Positions 43,391 through 53,913 are shown, numbered from the stretch's first letter. The stretch is 64,000 bases of DNA from Prorocentrum cordatum (GCA_963575745.1 CAUYUJ010017980.1:37922-101921), one strand, 5' to 3'. The notes: generated by a model not told the origin, from the sequence alone. Translations and numbers: made by a program.

Positions 43391-46300
43391 TTAACTACAG
43401 TGGCAACAGTACCAGCGTTTCTTGTCCTTGGGGTGCCGCTGCATACAGTGGCCCGACACACGTTCGAGCGCCTCGCGAGGGGTGGCAATCTTCGCTCCTC
43501 CTCGCGCGGGGACAAGTCGCTGGTGTTCTACACGGGGCAGGGAGAAGATTTCCACTCCGAGGGCCGCGAGCATCTTCTGGACTCTCTGCAGGAAGCTTTC
43601 ATACCCTTGGAGGCAATCCAACTGAGGCTGAACATAATTCATGGCCTTGGCCAAGCCTCTCTGGGCCAGGGCGTCGGCGCGTTCTTGTCCTAGTGAGACA
43701 TGCCAGGGCTGGGGGCTCATCGCGAAGCTCACCGCATCGAGGTGCGAGTTGTACTTCTTCAAGGTCACGCGCGCAATCCTGTCAGTTCTCTGGATTATGT
43801 CCTACTTGATTCGCTGCCACCATTGCATATGGGGGCCCCTTGGATACAGTCAGTGATGTGCATGCCACCCACGGTGTACTAGCGCGTTGTCTATCCATAT
43901 CTCCACGGGGCCTTGAGTGAGGAGGAGGCAGTCGTACAGGGCCGCTAACTCCGCGCACGGGGCCGTCTGGGCTCCATCGATGGCTCCGAACCCACCTGGG
44001 TAGCTGTCGGGGGCTGGCATTTCGTCGAAATCCAGGGCGACAGCCCATGCCCCCCGAGCGATCCGAGCGTCTGCCGAGTTGACCGAGCCGCCAAGATAAG
44101 CCCTAGAAGCCCTCGGGGTCTCGCCCGAGATGCCGGTGCACTCCTCGACGCTTGGCGTCGGGCCTGGGATGTCGACGAAATAGATTTCCATTGGAGAATT
44201 CCACAGAGGTCCTGGAGGGACTTCATTGAGGCTGGACGGTAGGATTCCAAGGCACCAGAAAGCAAACATATCGGGCTCCTCGTCCATGGTGAGCTGGGCA
44301 CTGTCAACCAGGTCCTGGGATCGGAGGATCCAAGGGCGTTCGCTTTCCTTGTTTTTTTTTCGCACAACCATAGCATCGATGCCGCAGGTCTTCTGCGGCC
44401 AGTCCACAGCGCGGGCAAAAGGCCTGTTCTGTCGCATCCCGCGAGCATGGCGCGCTGCTCCGTCCAGCAGCTGCCCGTCAGGAAGGTCTCGAGGGCGCCC
44501 GCTTCTTTGAAAAAGGGTGTTCCGTCGCATCCATCGTAGTGTTCTGTGGGCTGAATATAACTGGCCACCGTGTTCGCAGCCTTGGCCTTCAGGATGGATT
44601 CCTGCTTGCTTCCAGAGGCCGGCTTGGCCCTGTCCGTTGACCATGTCGTAAGGACCGTTGAAGTCCGTGTCGTCTGGGCTGTAAATCCAGTCGTGCCTGC
44701 TGGGGTCCGTCCACAAATCTGGCTGCCGCAGATCCCACTGTAGTTCCCCAAGACCAACAATGAGGGCTCCCATAGGACCTGTTACTGATCTCCACTTGGA
44801 CCTGGCTCGCTTCGTCTTCATCTTCATGTGGAGTGCTTCCCATCCAAGGCGTGCGCGTGCCTGGTGCTGCGGGTTCTGGCCCCAGCAGGTGAACCAGTCT
44901 TTGACTTGGCGGCGTAGGTTGTGGGCGACTAGGTCTTGCGCTCCATAGACGTGAAGCAGAATGGTGGACGCGCGTCTTCCTTGAACCGTGAAGCCCGACA
45001 GCGTGGCCGGCGTAGCCCTGTCGACTTTGGTCCTGCTTCCAGGCAGGCCCCTGACCGCAGCGTCGTGCATGCGCTTGGCACGAAAGTTGGTGTTGTAGAG
45101 GCGCGCAGTGGCTCGACGTCCCACTCCGCGTCGCTGGAATAGTCGTGTCCGTTGAAATCGCCGCGCTGTGGCTTTGGCTCGCTTAGCTGCGGTCGGTGTA
45201 CGTCGTTGGCGCCCCGCTGTCGCATCGAAGCCCAGGTCGCTCGCTGTGGTAACCGCCTTGATGGAGACCCCGTGCTGGCCGATCGCGCGTATGATCGCCT
45301 GCTGGATGTCCGCGGGGCCGACTATCGAGGTCTTCTCAGAGACTTTGAGGCCCGGGTCATGGATTCCTTGAACCAGAGCGGCAGCACCTCGGCTTATCTG
45401 ATGCTTGACCAAAGAAGGGTGGCCTTCCGCTCGGATCATGAGGTCAGCGGCGAACTCGCGCATCAGGATGCCCGCGTATCGGAGGTGTACGTGGTCCAGC
45501 AGGTCGTAGAGGTAGGCTATCGCCATGTTGTTGGCTTCGGTGCAGCCTGCAAGGGGCCCGTTGCGTGGCGCGATCATCGTGGAGCTGTAGACGCCCCTGG
45601 CTCTGATCATCCTCGGGCGGAGGTAGGGTAGGCAAGACATGTAGAGCACGACGGGTGAGCAGTCCAGCTGGGCCGCAAGTCTGCACAAGGTGGCGATGTT
45701 AACGTGGTCGTAGAACTTCATGGTGTCCAGATTGAGGGTGGTGACGCTGGCGTAGCCCCTCACAGCCGAGACCTCATCTAGGACGAGTGTGCACAAGGCC
45801 GCTTGCAAGGCTGATGAACCCTTGATGGCTGCGTCCCAGAAGCCTGCTTTCTCCTCGCACCACTGTCCCAGCATGTGCTTGTTCATGCGGCCCCAGACGC
45901 GCGTTGGCATTGGTAGGAGGCCGATGGGGCGCTCGTCTCCTGCTGCGATGGCATCGCCGTTGGCCAGGAGGCACATCCAGATCTGCATGAACTGGTGGGG
46001 CCAGGCGAGGTTGGTGATGCAGGCGTTGATGAAGTCGGTGAATTCTTGTTGGGCCTCTTGGCTGGTGGCTTCCAGTGCCCCTCGCGTCTACTGGTCAGTG
46101 GATTGCGCTGTGGTGCGCGGGATCGCACGGAGGGCTGCCTGCATGTCCTCGATGGTGTAGGGCTCCCAATCGTGGTCCAGCTGTTGTTGGGCCTTGGTGC
46201 GCAGCTCGCGCATGCTGTCGTAGAGGCCGCTACCTGCTGAGTGGGTTGTCCAACGGTCGTGCCACATTGCTGCTCTGGTGTCGGCGCTGGTTTGCGGGTC

Positions 46301-46702
46301 ACTGGTCGCGCTGTGATGGTGGGTCACCGTGTCGTGCAGGTCTCTGCGCTCATCCTTGGAGATGCAGCGGTGTTACTGCGCCCATTTGCGCACTGCCAGG
46401 AGGGATGCCGGCCAGGTAGCCTTCGAGTGCTCGTCGGCGATGGCGCGTGATCGGTCGAGCAGGCTGTGGGCGTCGTCGAAGGTTGGTAGTTGGTGCTGGT
46501 ATCGGATATCGTGCAGTGCCTGGCTGAGCTCGTCTTGGAAGGTCTGCTCAGCCTCTGCTGTGTGAGTGGTGACTCGTGCTCGCATTCGTTGTACCGTGCC
46601 CGTTAGGTTCTCGAGGAGTTGGTGGTGGCGTTGGCCTACAGGGCCTTGGGTGGGCTCAATTGCATCTTGGGCCTGGTCATCGTGCAGGAGTTGGACTGGT
46701 TA
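43391..46702 (-). pseudogene. LINE-like element: reverse transcriptase and RNase H, inactivated
   Basis: One frame runs from 46699 to 43850 with in-frame stops TAA 46375-46373 and TAG 46090-46088, where a conserved Trp codon TGG is expected; a further TAA at 46702-46700 marks its upstream edge. RT motifs: ERPIGLLPMPTRVW; motif A LNLDTMKFYDHV (about 45740-45705); motif B PLAGCTEANN; motif C MREFAADLMI (45478-45437), in which the usual first Asp of the DD pair is Ala (GCT, 45448-45446). C-terminally, CAELAALYDC and IWIDNALVHRG are RNase H motifs; the frame then stops at 43850. The last RNase H part, GQERADALAQRG, lies in another frame at 43768-43391. The element lies in the 12-kb intron of the channel gene, same strand. 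Confidence 0.85.
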
Positions 46703-46760
46703 GGATGGTGGTTTAGGATCAGGTAGGTCCACTGGTGGTTCCTGGTCGAGCTGCTCAACA

Positions 46761-47576
46761 TCACCTCCGTGGTCCACTGGATCCTCGTCGAAGTCTAGGA
46801 GAGGGGTCTGCATCATTGTCGTCCATGGTGTTCATGCGCTGGGGCTCGATGTCATACTTCGAACTCCTGTCAGCGCTATGATTGTCTCTGTCGCTGGTCT
46901 GCACATCATCATATCCAACAAAACGGCGACGAACATCTCCGATTCTAGGGCCAGTTACAACACGAACCAAGGCCCCTACGGCCCCAATGGCACTGCCCGA
47001 TGCCGATCCCTCAGAGTGGAGACCCCCCGTTCTGACATCATATCAAGCAAATCGGTGAAGAATATCTCCGATTCGAGGGTCGGTTACAACAAGAACCAAG
47101 GCCCCTACGGCCCCAATGGCACTGCGAGGCGCCGATCTCTCAGGGTGGAGATCTCCCGTTCTGACACCATACCCAGCAAAATGGCGACGAATCTCTCCGA
47201 TTCGAGGGTCGGTTACAACAGGAACCAAGGCCCCTACGGCCCCGATGGCACTGTCCGACGCCGATCCCTCAGGGTGGAGATCCCCCGTGCTGACAATTTC
47301 GAGGCTGCGTCCGAGGCCACGCGCACTCGCCGAGGAGGGTGTTAGCGTCTGGCTTCTCGCAGTCGCTACCTGGGATGCTGTTGACGGTGTCTGGCTCTGC
47401 CGAGGGGTACTCTGCCATGGCGTGGCCAATGGAGTAGAAGGAGTTGCCGAAATTGACGAGGAGGGGCTTTCCATCTGCGAGCTAGGCGCCCCAGTCACGG
47501 CGTCATTGATGGAGTCGTGGCTGCTGAAGGAAGCGGGCTTTGTGAAATCCATCGGCATCCTCCAGTGATTTGCCAC
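46761..47576 (-). pseudogene. upstream part of the LINE remnant, with in-frame 43-residue repeats
   Basis: Starts at ATG 47576 (MANHWRMPMDFTKPASF), continues through Ser/Thr/Pro-rich sequence, then three copies of a 43-residue unit containing GDLHPE, SAIGAVGALV, VVTDPRIG and RRHFAGYGVR. A TGA at 47045-47043 interrupts the third unit. A one-base shift near 46800 then joins it to an acidic linker leading into the RT frame. Whether it is an ORF1 or the 5' part of one polyprotein is not clear. Confidence 0.55.
46930..47315. repeat. 129-bp tandem repeat, three copies
   Basis: The TCTCCGATTC box starts near 46937, 47065 and 47193 (periods 128-129 bp), with AACCAAGGCCCCTACGGCCC in each. 129 bp equals 43 codons, so the repeat preserves the minus reading frame. 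Confidence 0.9.
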
Positions 47577-47724
47577 CAGGAGAGGCTGCGTGGGGTTCCC
47601 CCCCGTGTGAGCCTGCCTCCAGTGGCGCTCTGCATGACAGAACTCCTACCACGTGCTGCGTTCCTGGTGGCATCTCGGCCTTCTCTGGATGGGTGAGCGT
47701 GCTGCCCGAGGTGCCCGATGCTCT

Positions 47725-48130
47725 GCTGAGGAGGAGGAGGACCAAGAGGAGGAGGAGAAGGAGGAAGAGGAGGAGGAGGAGGAGGAGGAGGAGGAGGAGG
47801 AGGGGGGGGAGGAGGTCATATCCAGATGTGTTCGAATATCTGTTCGCGCCTTGTTGACCCTCTGTGGGCGCCCTCGTCGCCGCGGCTGGATCCGCCTCGC
47901 AACCCTGGTCAGAACACGCTCCAGGAGAGGAACTCAGGTCGTCATTGTTTTGGAAGGGAAGGAGGAGCGGGAGCAAGACGATGACGATGAGGACGAGCAA
48001 GAGGAGGGGTAGAAGGAACAAGCGGAGGAACGAATGGAAGGGAGGAGCGACGGGGAGGAGAAGGGGGGGGGGCAGGAGTAAGGGGAAGGGGGGGGGAGAA
48101 CTACCAGGAGAATGTAGGAGGATGGGAACG
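47725..48130. repeat. GGA-rich tracts
   Basis: GGA(n) 47728-47810 and purine-rich sequence 47955-48115 within the 12-kb channel intron. Confidence 0.85.
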
Positions 48131-48469
48131 CAGCTGAAGAGGGACGAGGACGGGCAGAAGTAATAGCTGGAGCAGGGGGGCAGAGGGGCAGTGGAGGCGG
48201 AGAAGAAGGAGCGGTCGAACGACAGGGGGCCCCCGCCACCGCCCCTGCAGATTGCGCCTTCCTCCCCTCGGACCTCTTCTTCCCACTTCCTTACCCTCCC
48301 CTGTGCAGCGCAAGCTCACCAAACATGCGTCTCGCCCTCCTCCTCCTCCTTTTCATCGTCCCGTCTTCCCTCCCCGCACGCACGTATCCTCCCGAGAGAG
48401 GACCTCGACGCAGCGGGCCCTGGCGCAGACAAGCAGACGGACTTCCATCCACAAGGCAATTGTTTCCCC

Positions 48470-48535
48470 TCCTCCTCCTCCTCCTCCATCCTCCTCCTCC
48501 TCCTCCTCCTCCTCCTCCTCCTCCTCCCCTCTTCG
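48470..48535. repeat. CTC microsatellite
   Basis: CTCCTC(n) just past the donor side of the pore exon, in the intron. Confidence 0.95.
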
Positions 48536-48621
48536 CCAACCCCCCGATGGAGGAATCTCGCAGTCCCTGGGGCTTTGGCTGCTCCGAGGCTCGCAACAAT
48601 GGCGCGAGCGGGGTTCACTGC

Positions 48622-49128
48622 CTCGGTGACGACTTTGCCACGGTTCAGGCGCGCATATCCCACCATGTCCTGATATGTCGACTGGTACGCGCAATTCAGC
48701 TGCGCAATGAGCAAGTTGGAGAAGAACACGACTGTGGTGATGATATACAAGATGACGGCCACCAAGACCGCCTGCTCATTCACCATGTTCGCGTACTGTG
48801 AGGTGTCGTACATGTGGAACGTGATCTCAATCATAGACAATGCTGACGCGAGGATGCCCTCGAAGTCTTTGTGATTGTGATCGAGCGCGCTCACGGCGCA
48901 GCTAAAGCTGAGCATGACGGCGACCAGCCCGAACAGGAAGAGAGCGACCTCGGCAAGCACGCGGAATATGACCAGCACGAAGGCGGACACGCGGGTGCTG
49001 AACACCGACAGATCGATGGTGAGCGAGAAGTACATGATGGTTGCCAGGGCAGCCACCACGCTGTAGGACTTCCGCAAGCCCTTGGCCTGAGGACACACCT
49101 CCGTGAAGAGGCCGTTGTTCTCGAAGTC
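48622..49128 (-). CDS. ion-channel gene, S4/S5-pore-S6 exon (fourth exon found)
   Basis: This 507-bp exon of 169 codons sits between acceptor GGCGAG|GAC (49130-49129) and GC donor GAG|GCAGTG (48622). Order: DFENNGLFTEVC; a hydrophobic segment, SVVAALATIMYFSLTIDLSV; FVLVIFRVLAEVALFLFGLV; a pore-loop region, DFEGILASALSMIEITFHMY; a last membrane helix, VAVILYIITTVVFFSNLLIA; then QLNCAYQSTYQDMVGYARLN. This is the S5-pore-S6 half of an ion-transport (TRP/polycystin-like) channel. NLLIAQLN is the typical S6 end. Located in a membrane; ion selectivity cannot be read. Composition is balanced, unlike the surrounding repeats. It joins upstream to HRDE and downstream to AMSF, both in phase 0. Confidence 0.9.
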
Positions 49129-49812
49129 CTCGCCGGAGACAGAGAGATCAGAGGGGGGAGACGGAAGAGGAGTAGAGCTAGCCCGTATCATAATGATGCT
49201 CGGTAAAGATGCACGTGCCTTAGAGGGCGTCGTTCACGTTCTCGAACAAGGTTGGCCAGCGAAAGCGGCCAAGGATGGACCGAGGAGGCAAGGATGCAAG
49301 GGTACCCTTGGGAACATTGCCCGTCCAAACTATGCGGGTTGACTGTAGACGTGGCCTGAGGCGCGCCGATCCATCCGAGGAGAGGCCGGCGCACGCACTT
49401 TACACGAGGCAGGTCCTCGCCGCGATCGGGAGACGGAAGCGGAGGAGGAGGCGGAGGAGGAGGAGGTAGAGGAGGAGGTTGAGGAGAAGGAGGAGTGGGA
49501 TGGGGAGACGAAGGTGAAGCCAGAGAAGGAGGATGTTGAGGCGGATGAGAGGGAGGAGGAGGCGGAGGAGTAGGAGGAGGAAGACAAAGAGGAAGGGACG
49601 GAGGAGGAAATGGAGATGGCGATGAAGACGAAGACGAAAACGGAGGATGAGGATGAGGATGAAGATGATGATGCTGCTGCTGATGATGATGATGAGGAGG
49701 AGGAGGAGGAGGAGGAGGAGGAGGAGGGGCAGGAGGAGCAGGAGGAGGCGGTGGAGGGCACAGACGATGGCGACGACGATGACGACGGGGACAAGGGATG
49801 ATGCTCGAAGTC
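49129..49812. other. 684-bp intron flanked by 13-bp direct repeats, GGA/GAT rich
   Basis: Coding-strand CGAGGACTTCGAG occurs at the 5' splice site (GACGAG|GACTTCGAGC) and again at the 3' splice site (GGCGAG|GACTTCGAGAA). The intron interior is GGA(n), GAGGAT(n) and GAT(n), 49440-49790. Splicing with a GA donor and AG acceptor restores the channel frame. Confidence 0.75.
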
Positions 49813-49899
49813 CTCGTCCCTGTGCGGGAAGCAGTGGAGGATCGGCTCCATCGCTATCATCGACACGAGACAGAGCGTCAGCATGCAGCTGCAGGCGTC
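49813..49899 (-). CDS. ion-channel gene, short transmembrane exon (third exon found)
   Basis: This 87-bp exon of 29 codons reads DACSCMLTLCLVSMIAMEPI and then LHCFPHRDE. Acceptor GGCAG|GAC (49901-49900); donor GACGAG|GACTTC (GA). One hydrophobic helix ends in the MEPIL-CFP motif, which I recall upstream of the S4-S5 part in this channel family. The junction TGFQ then DACS upstream and HRDE then DFENN downstream are both phase 0. Too short to stand out alone; the two in-phase joins make it convincing. Confidence 0.82.
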
Positions 49900-50330
49900 C
49901 TGCCGGCCGGGGCGATGCCACCGGGGCGATGCCGCGCGGGGGGTCACCACCGTGGGGGGGGTCGCCGCGCCCTCGAGGCAACGTCGCTTCCTCGGGGAGG
50001 TGGGCCCCGAGAGCACTCCGCAGCCCCTCCGACAACGGCCCCGGGCGTCCAAGAGAACATCCTCGAGCGTCGGAGCCTGGCGCCTCGATCTCCAGGAGGA
50101 GCTGGTGGCCCCACCGGTGGCGACTGCCCCCGGCACTGCCCGAGCGAGGGCCTCTGGGCCTGTCGGCCCCATCCCTGGGTCTTTGTCCTCGCTGCGGGTC
50201 GATCTCTGGTGCCCCGAGGCTCGAGATCACCATAAAGGGCGAACAAGAACGCCAGCTGTGACTTCGCTTCGCGACGCCCGCGGGTCTGGGGGCAGTGAAG
50301 GCGGGGGGAGTAGAAGAAGAAACAACTGCA
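49900..50330. other. intron sequence, no gene
   Basis: Non-repetitive GC-rich sequence open in several frames on both strands without motifs; lies just upstream (in transcription) of the 87-bp channel exon. Confidence 0.5.
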
Positions 50331-50333
50331 TAA

Positions 50334-50487
50334 ACATAAACTTTTGGCGCTCCGCGCGGATGTCTTGGATCCGCGCCGGACCCCCCTCCCTGGCGCGCGG
50401 AGGGCGCCAGGGGCGGCGCTGGAGGCGCCGCCGGGGGGACCCAGCGCGGATCCAAGAAATCCTCGCGGAGCGCCAGGAGTTTATGTT
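50334..50487. mobile_element. foldback element, well-preserved copy
   Basis: Arm 50334-50376 (ATAAACTTTTGGCGCTCCGC plus GCGGATGTCTTGGATCCGCGC) pairs with 50444-50487 (GCGCGGATCCAAGAAATCC plus TCGCGGAGCGCCAGGAG). The tip has CTGGCGCGCGGAGGGCGCCAG. No coding capacity; lies in the 5.5-kb channel intron. Confidence 0.85.
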
Positions 50488-50489
50488 GA

Positions 50490-51370
50490 AAGCGTTTTTT
50501 CTGGTTCGAGGGAGGCACGGCGGCTGCCTGGGCTTCTCCAGAGCCTGCCCCGCCCCCCCCCTCAGCGGGCAGGGAGAGGCGGAACCGAATGTCCCCATTG
50601 CGCCAACACTGCACTCGAGTCGGGCGTGTCCTCCTACAGGCGGGTTCTGGCAGAAAAAATGGGAAAGAAGTCAACACATAATCAAGAACAGTCAAACCTA
50701 GTCGAACCATCGTCTCCAGGCTTATGATGTTCCAACCTGCTTTAGCCTTGATCGCCAAGAATAATTTCGAGCACCAGGGAAGTACCGAAATTTGAGGGGT
50801 TTCACGTGTCGGACCCTGGGAGGCGATACTGTTTCGACACTGTTTCGACACTTTTCTGGGTGCTCGAAATTATTTCTGGAATGTGGTTCTTAAGTACGAT
50901 GGGGGCAACGTAACCCCAGGCTATTTGTTGACTATGTTTGAGGGTGCCTCCTGTGGAGGGAGATGCCCAGCCTAACAATACACGTATACACACGTGCTCC
51001 GATCCTGGCCCGGCTAAGGCCGGCGTCGGCTGTGCAACTGGTGCCCCCTGCATCTCTGAAGCGGGTCGACTGCATTGGCGCTGCGCGCCATGCACCTTGG
51101 TCCTTCGAGTTCTGCACGCAAGCGGAATGCGTGCGTGCGTACATGCGCGCATGCATGTATACACGCGCACGCACATGCACGTTCCGTAAAAATGTCTAGG
51201 TGCATACACTACACTAACATTGTTGTATGTGTATACAGCGTACATATGTATATATATATATATAAAAATGTATGTGTGTAAGGGTACGAACATGCATGTG
51301 CAACTCGTACGGGGCATCCTCGGGCATTTTCGCTGCATGCCACGAGACCCTCAACGACTGGGTCACAATG
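50490..51370. other. intron sequence, no gene
   Basis: Mixed sequence with a short TGCGTGCGTACATGCGCGC tract (51120-51180) and TA repeats (51245-51265). No coding motifs. Confidence 0.5.
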
Positions 51371-52310
51371 TGAAATGTCATGGGAGCAAAATCCATGAAT
51401 GTTGGCATTCGGAAACATCGTTGGGGTGTTTTCGGGGCCGTCGTGGGCCGTTTTGGCGCCTTCATGGGCCGCCCTGGGGCCTTCTTGGGCCGTCTTGGAG
51501 AGCTTGGGCCCGCTGGAGCCCCCTTTGGACCCATCTTGGGCACTTCCGGGGACCTCCCATGGCCCTTTTGGGTCTGTGCTGGGAGCCCTTGGGGGGCCTC
51601 TTGGTTCCATTATGGGCTGTCTTGGGGCTCTCGTGGGCGATCGTGGGGCCCGGCTCGGCCGTCTTGAAGCTTTCTTGGGGGCCTTTTGGGGCGTCTGGAG
51701 GCGATCTCGGGGGCTTTGAAACCGTTTTGAAAGCTGATGAAATCCGAAAGGCGAATATGCTAAAATTGTAAGTTTTACGAAGGGAATGGGACGATTTTTG
51801 TGGTTTGAAGGCTCCTTGGAAAGCTTTTTGGGGTGCCTTGGGGGTCTTTATGTTGGCATTCGGAAACATCGTGGGGGTGTTTTCGGGGCCCTCGTGGGCC
51901 GTTTTGGCGCCTTCATGGGCCGTCCTGGGGCCTTCTTGGGCCGTCTTGGGGAGCTTGGGCCCGCTGGAGCCCCCTTTGGACCCATCTTGGGCACTTCCGG
52001 GGACCTCCCATGGCCCTTTTGGGTCTGTGCTGGGAGCCCTTGGGGGGCCTCTTGGTTCCATTATGGGCTGTCTTGGGGCTCTCGTGGGCGATCGTGGGGC
52101 CCATCTCGGCCGTCTTGAAGCTTTCTTGGGGGCCTTTGGGGCGTCTGGAGGCGATCTCGGGGGCTTTGAAGCCGTCTTGAAAGCTGATGAAATCCGACAG
52201 GCGCATATGCTAAACTTCTAAGATTTACGAACGGAATGGGTCGATTGTTGTGCTTTGAAGGCCCCTTGGAAAGCTTTTTGGGGTGCCTTGGGGGTCTTTT
52301 GGGCCGTCCT
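51370..52310. repeat. 450-bp tandem repeat of GGGCCGTCTTGG words, two and a bit copies
   Basis: GTTGGCATTCGGAAACATCG at 51401 and 51852 (period 451). The spacer TTTACGAAGGGAATGGGACG at about 51773 recurs about 450 bp on near 52223. The word is the reverse complement of the CCAAGACGGCC family of 12.5-15.3 kb, and each unit likewise has one AT-rich spacer. Confidence 0.92.
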
Positions 52311-52460
52311 GACGCAATTGGAGTCCCTCTTGGAGCGCTCTTGTGCTGTCTGGGGCCTCCCTTGGGCATTTCTGGTGATTCCTCGGGTCGCTCTGGGTCT
52401 GCTGGCAAGGCGTTTGTGGAGACCCGGGAAGCCGGCCCCGGGCTTCTAAAAATATAGGAA

Positions 52461-52620
52461 GGGGCCCTGGGACACACAAACAAGTACACACAAATAACCG
52501 GATTCCCTATATTTTCAAATATTTTCGGGGTTTTCGTCTTCCCCCCCACTTCCCATATTTTCGGATATTTTCTGGGGAATCGACGATTCATTGTGTCTGT
52601 GTGTTCTTTCCCCTCCTGAA
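52461..52620 (+). mobile_element. 165-bp GACACAA/TTGTGTC element, copy 2
   Basis: GGGGCCCTGGGACACACAAA, ACACAAATAACCGGATTCCC, CCATATTTTCGGATATTTTC, TGGGGAATCGACGATTCATT, GTGTCTGTGTGTTCTTTCC. Immediately followed by the TA array. Confidence 0.75.
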
Positions 52621-52634
52621 TATATATTATATAT

Positions 52635-52686
<52 letters not shown>

Positions 52687-52715
52687 TATATGTATATGTA
52701 TATATATATACATCT
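52620..52715. repeat. TA microsatellite
   Basis: TATATA(n) with a few AGA/GTA breaks; strongly AT-rich island. Confidence 0.95.
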
Positions 52716-52946
52716 AGCCCGATCCGGAAACCAACAATCCAAGAACGCTGCCATCTCTTGGGCGCATTTTTCACTTCCGCCGGTCTTCCGCCGGCGGGGC
52801 CGCCCTTGTTCTGCCTCCGCAGGCTTCTGTTGCCCTCCCGCCCAAAAGGAAAGGTCGTCCCCTCAAGTACAATGCACTCCATCGAGCCAAGTACAGTACA
52901 GTCTGGTCCCCGTTTGAGCGCCCCATACAGCACATAGAAGAAGAAC

Positions 52947-53124
52947 AAACGCCATAAACATAAACTTTTGGCGCTCCGCGCTAATTTCTTGGATCTGCGC
53001 TGGGACCCCCCTCCCTGGCGCGCGGAGCGCGCCGAGGCCGGCGCCGGAGGCGCCGCTGGAGGGAGCCCCGGCGCAGATCCAAGAAATCCGCGCGGAACGC
53101 CCAAAATTTATGTTTATGGCGTTT
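52947..53124. mobile_element. foldback element, best-preserved copy
   Basis: Outer ends AAACGCCATAAACATAAA and TTTATGTTTATGGCGTTT are perfect inverted repeats. The arms continue TTTTGGCGCTCCGCGC and AATTTCTTGGATCTGCGC against GCGCAGATCCAAGAAATCCG. Total 178 bp. Lies in the 5.5-kb channel intron. Confidence 0.9.
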
Positions 53125-53489
53125 GCTCGTCCTCGAGTGTATCCACCGAGCAACCATTCGGAACACTGAACGGCGGTGGACAAGCCTCCCTTTAGTAAAC
53201 CTCCCCTTCGTGAAAACGGCCTGGGACCGAAACCGACGGACCCGGACCCGCAAACATGACGGCCGCGACGCCCTCTCGCGAACCGAACACGGCCAATTCC
53301 TCAATCGACGTGTCAGGGTAGGAGGTCTGTCCACCCTCGAAACAAGGAGCGCATAGGCTTTCCTGGCCACGGCGAGCCTCGGCCACGGGGACGCTCCCCG
53401 ACCGGGATCGGCGGAGCGGACCGAGCACCAGAGCCCCGCCAGAGCCCAAGGCGGCCCTCATCTTCGCGTCTTTGCTGTATTGAAAGGGC

Positions 53490-53755
53490 TCAGAGGAGGA
53501 GGAGGAGGAGGAGGAGGAGGAGGAGGAGGAGGAGGAGGAGAGAGGGGGGGGAGGAGGGGGAGGAGGAGGAGGAGGGGGGAGGAGGAGGGAGGAGGAGGAG
53601 GAGGAGGAGAGGAGGAGGAGGAGGAGGAGAGGAGGAGGAGGAGGAGGAGGAGGAGGGAGGAGGAGGAGGAGGAGGAGGAGGAGGAGGAGGAGGAGGAGGA
53701 GGAGGAGGAGAGGAGGCGGAGGAGGAGGAGGAGGAGGAGGAGAGGAGGGGGAGGG
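53490..53755. repeat. GGA microsatellite
   Basis: About 265 bp of GGA with short G-run breaks; produces poly-Gly, poly-Glu, poly-Ser and poly-Leu frames. Confidence 0.97.
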
Positions 53756-53767
53756 GCAGGGATGCTG

Positions 53768-53913
53768 TAGACACAAATCCCAGGCCTCCCCGCATCTTCC
53801 GTATATTTTCTGGGTGTTCGTTCCCCAGCCACTCTCCCATAATTTCCCACATCTCCTCCTGGGGATCGACGATTCGTTGTGTCTCTGTGTGTGTGTGTTT
53901 TCCCCCTCCTGAT
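53768..53913 (+). mobile_element. 165-bp GACACAA/TTGTGTC element, copy 3
   Basis: GACACAAATCCCAGGCCTCC, CGTATATTTTCTGGGTGTTC, CATCTCCTCCTGGGGATCG, ACGATTCGTTGTGTCTCTG. Ends in a GT-rich run and TTTTCCCCCTCCTGA. Confidence 0.75.
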
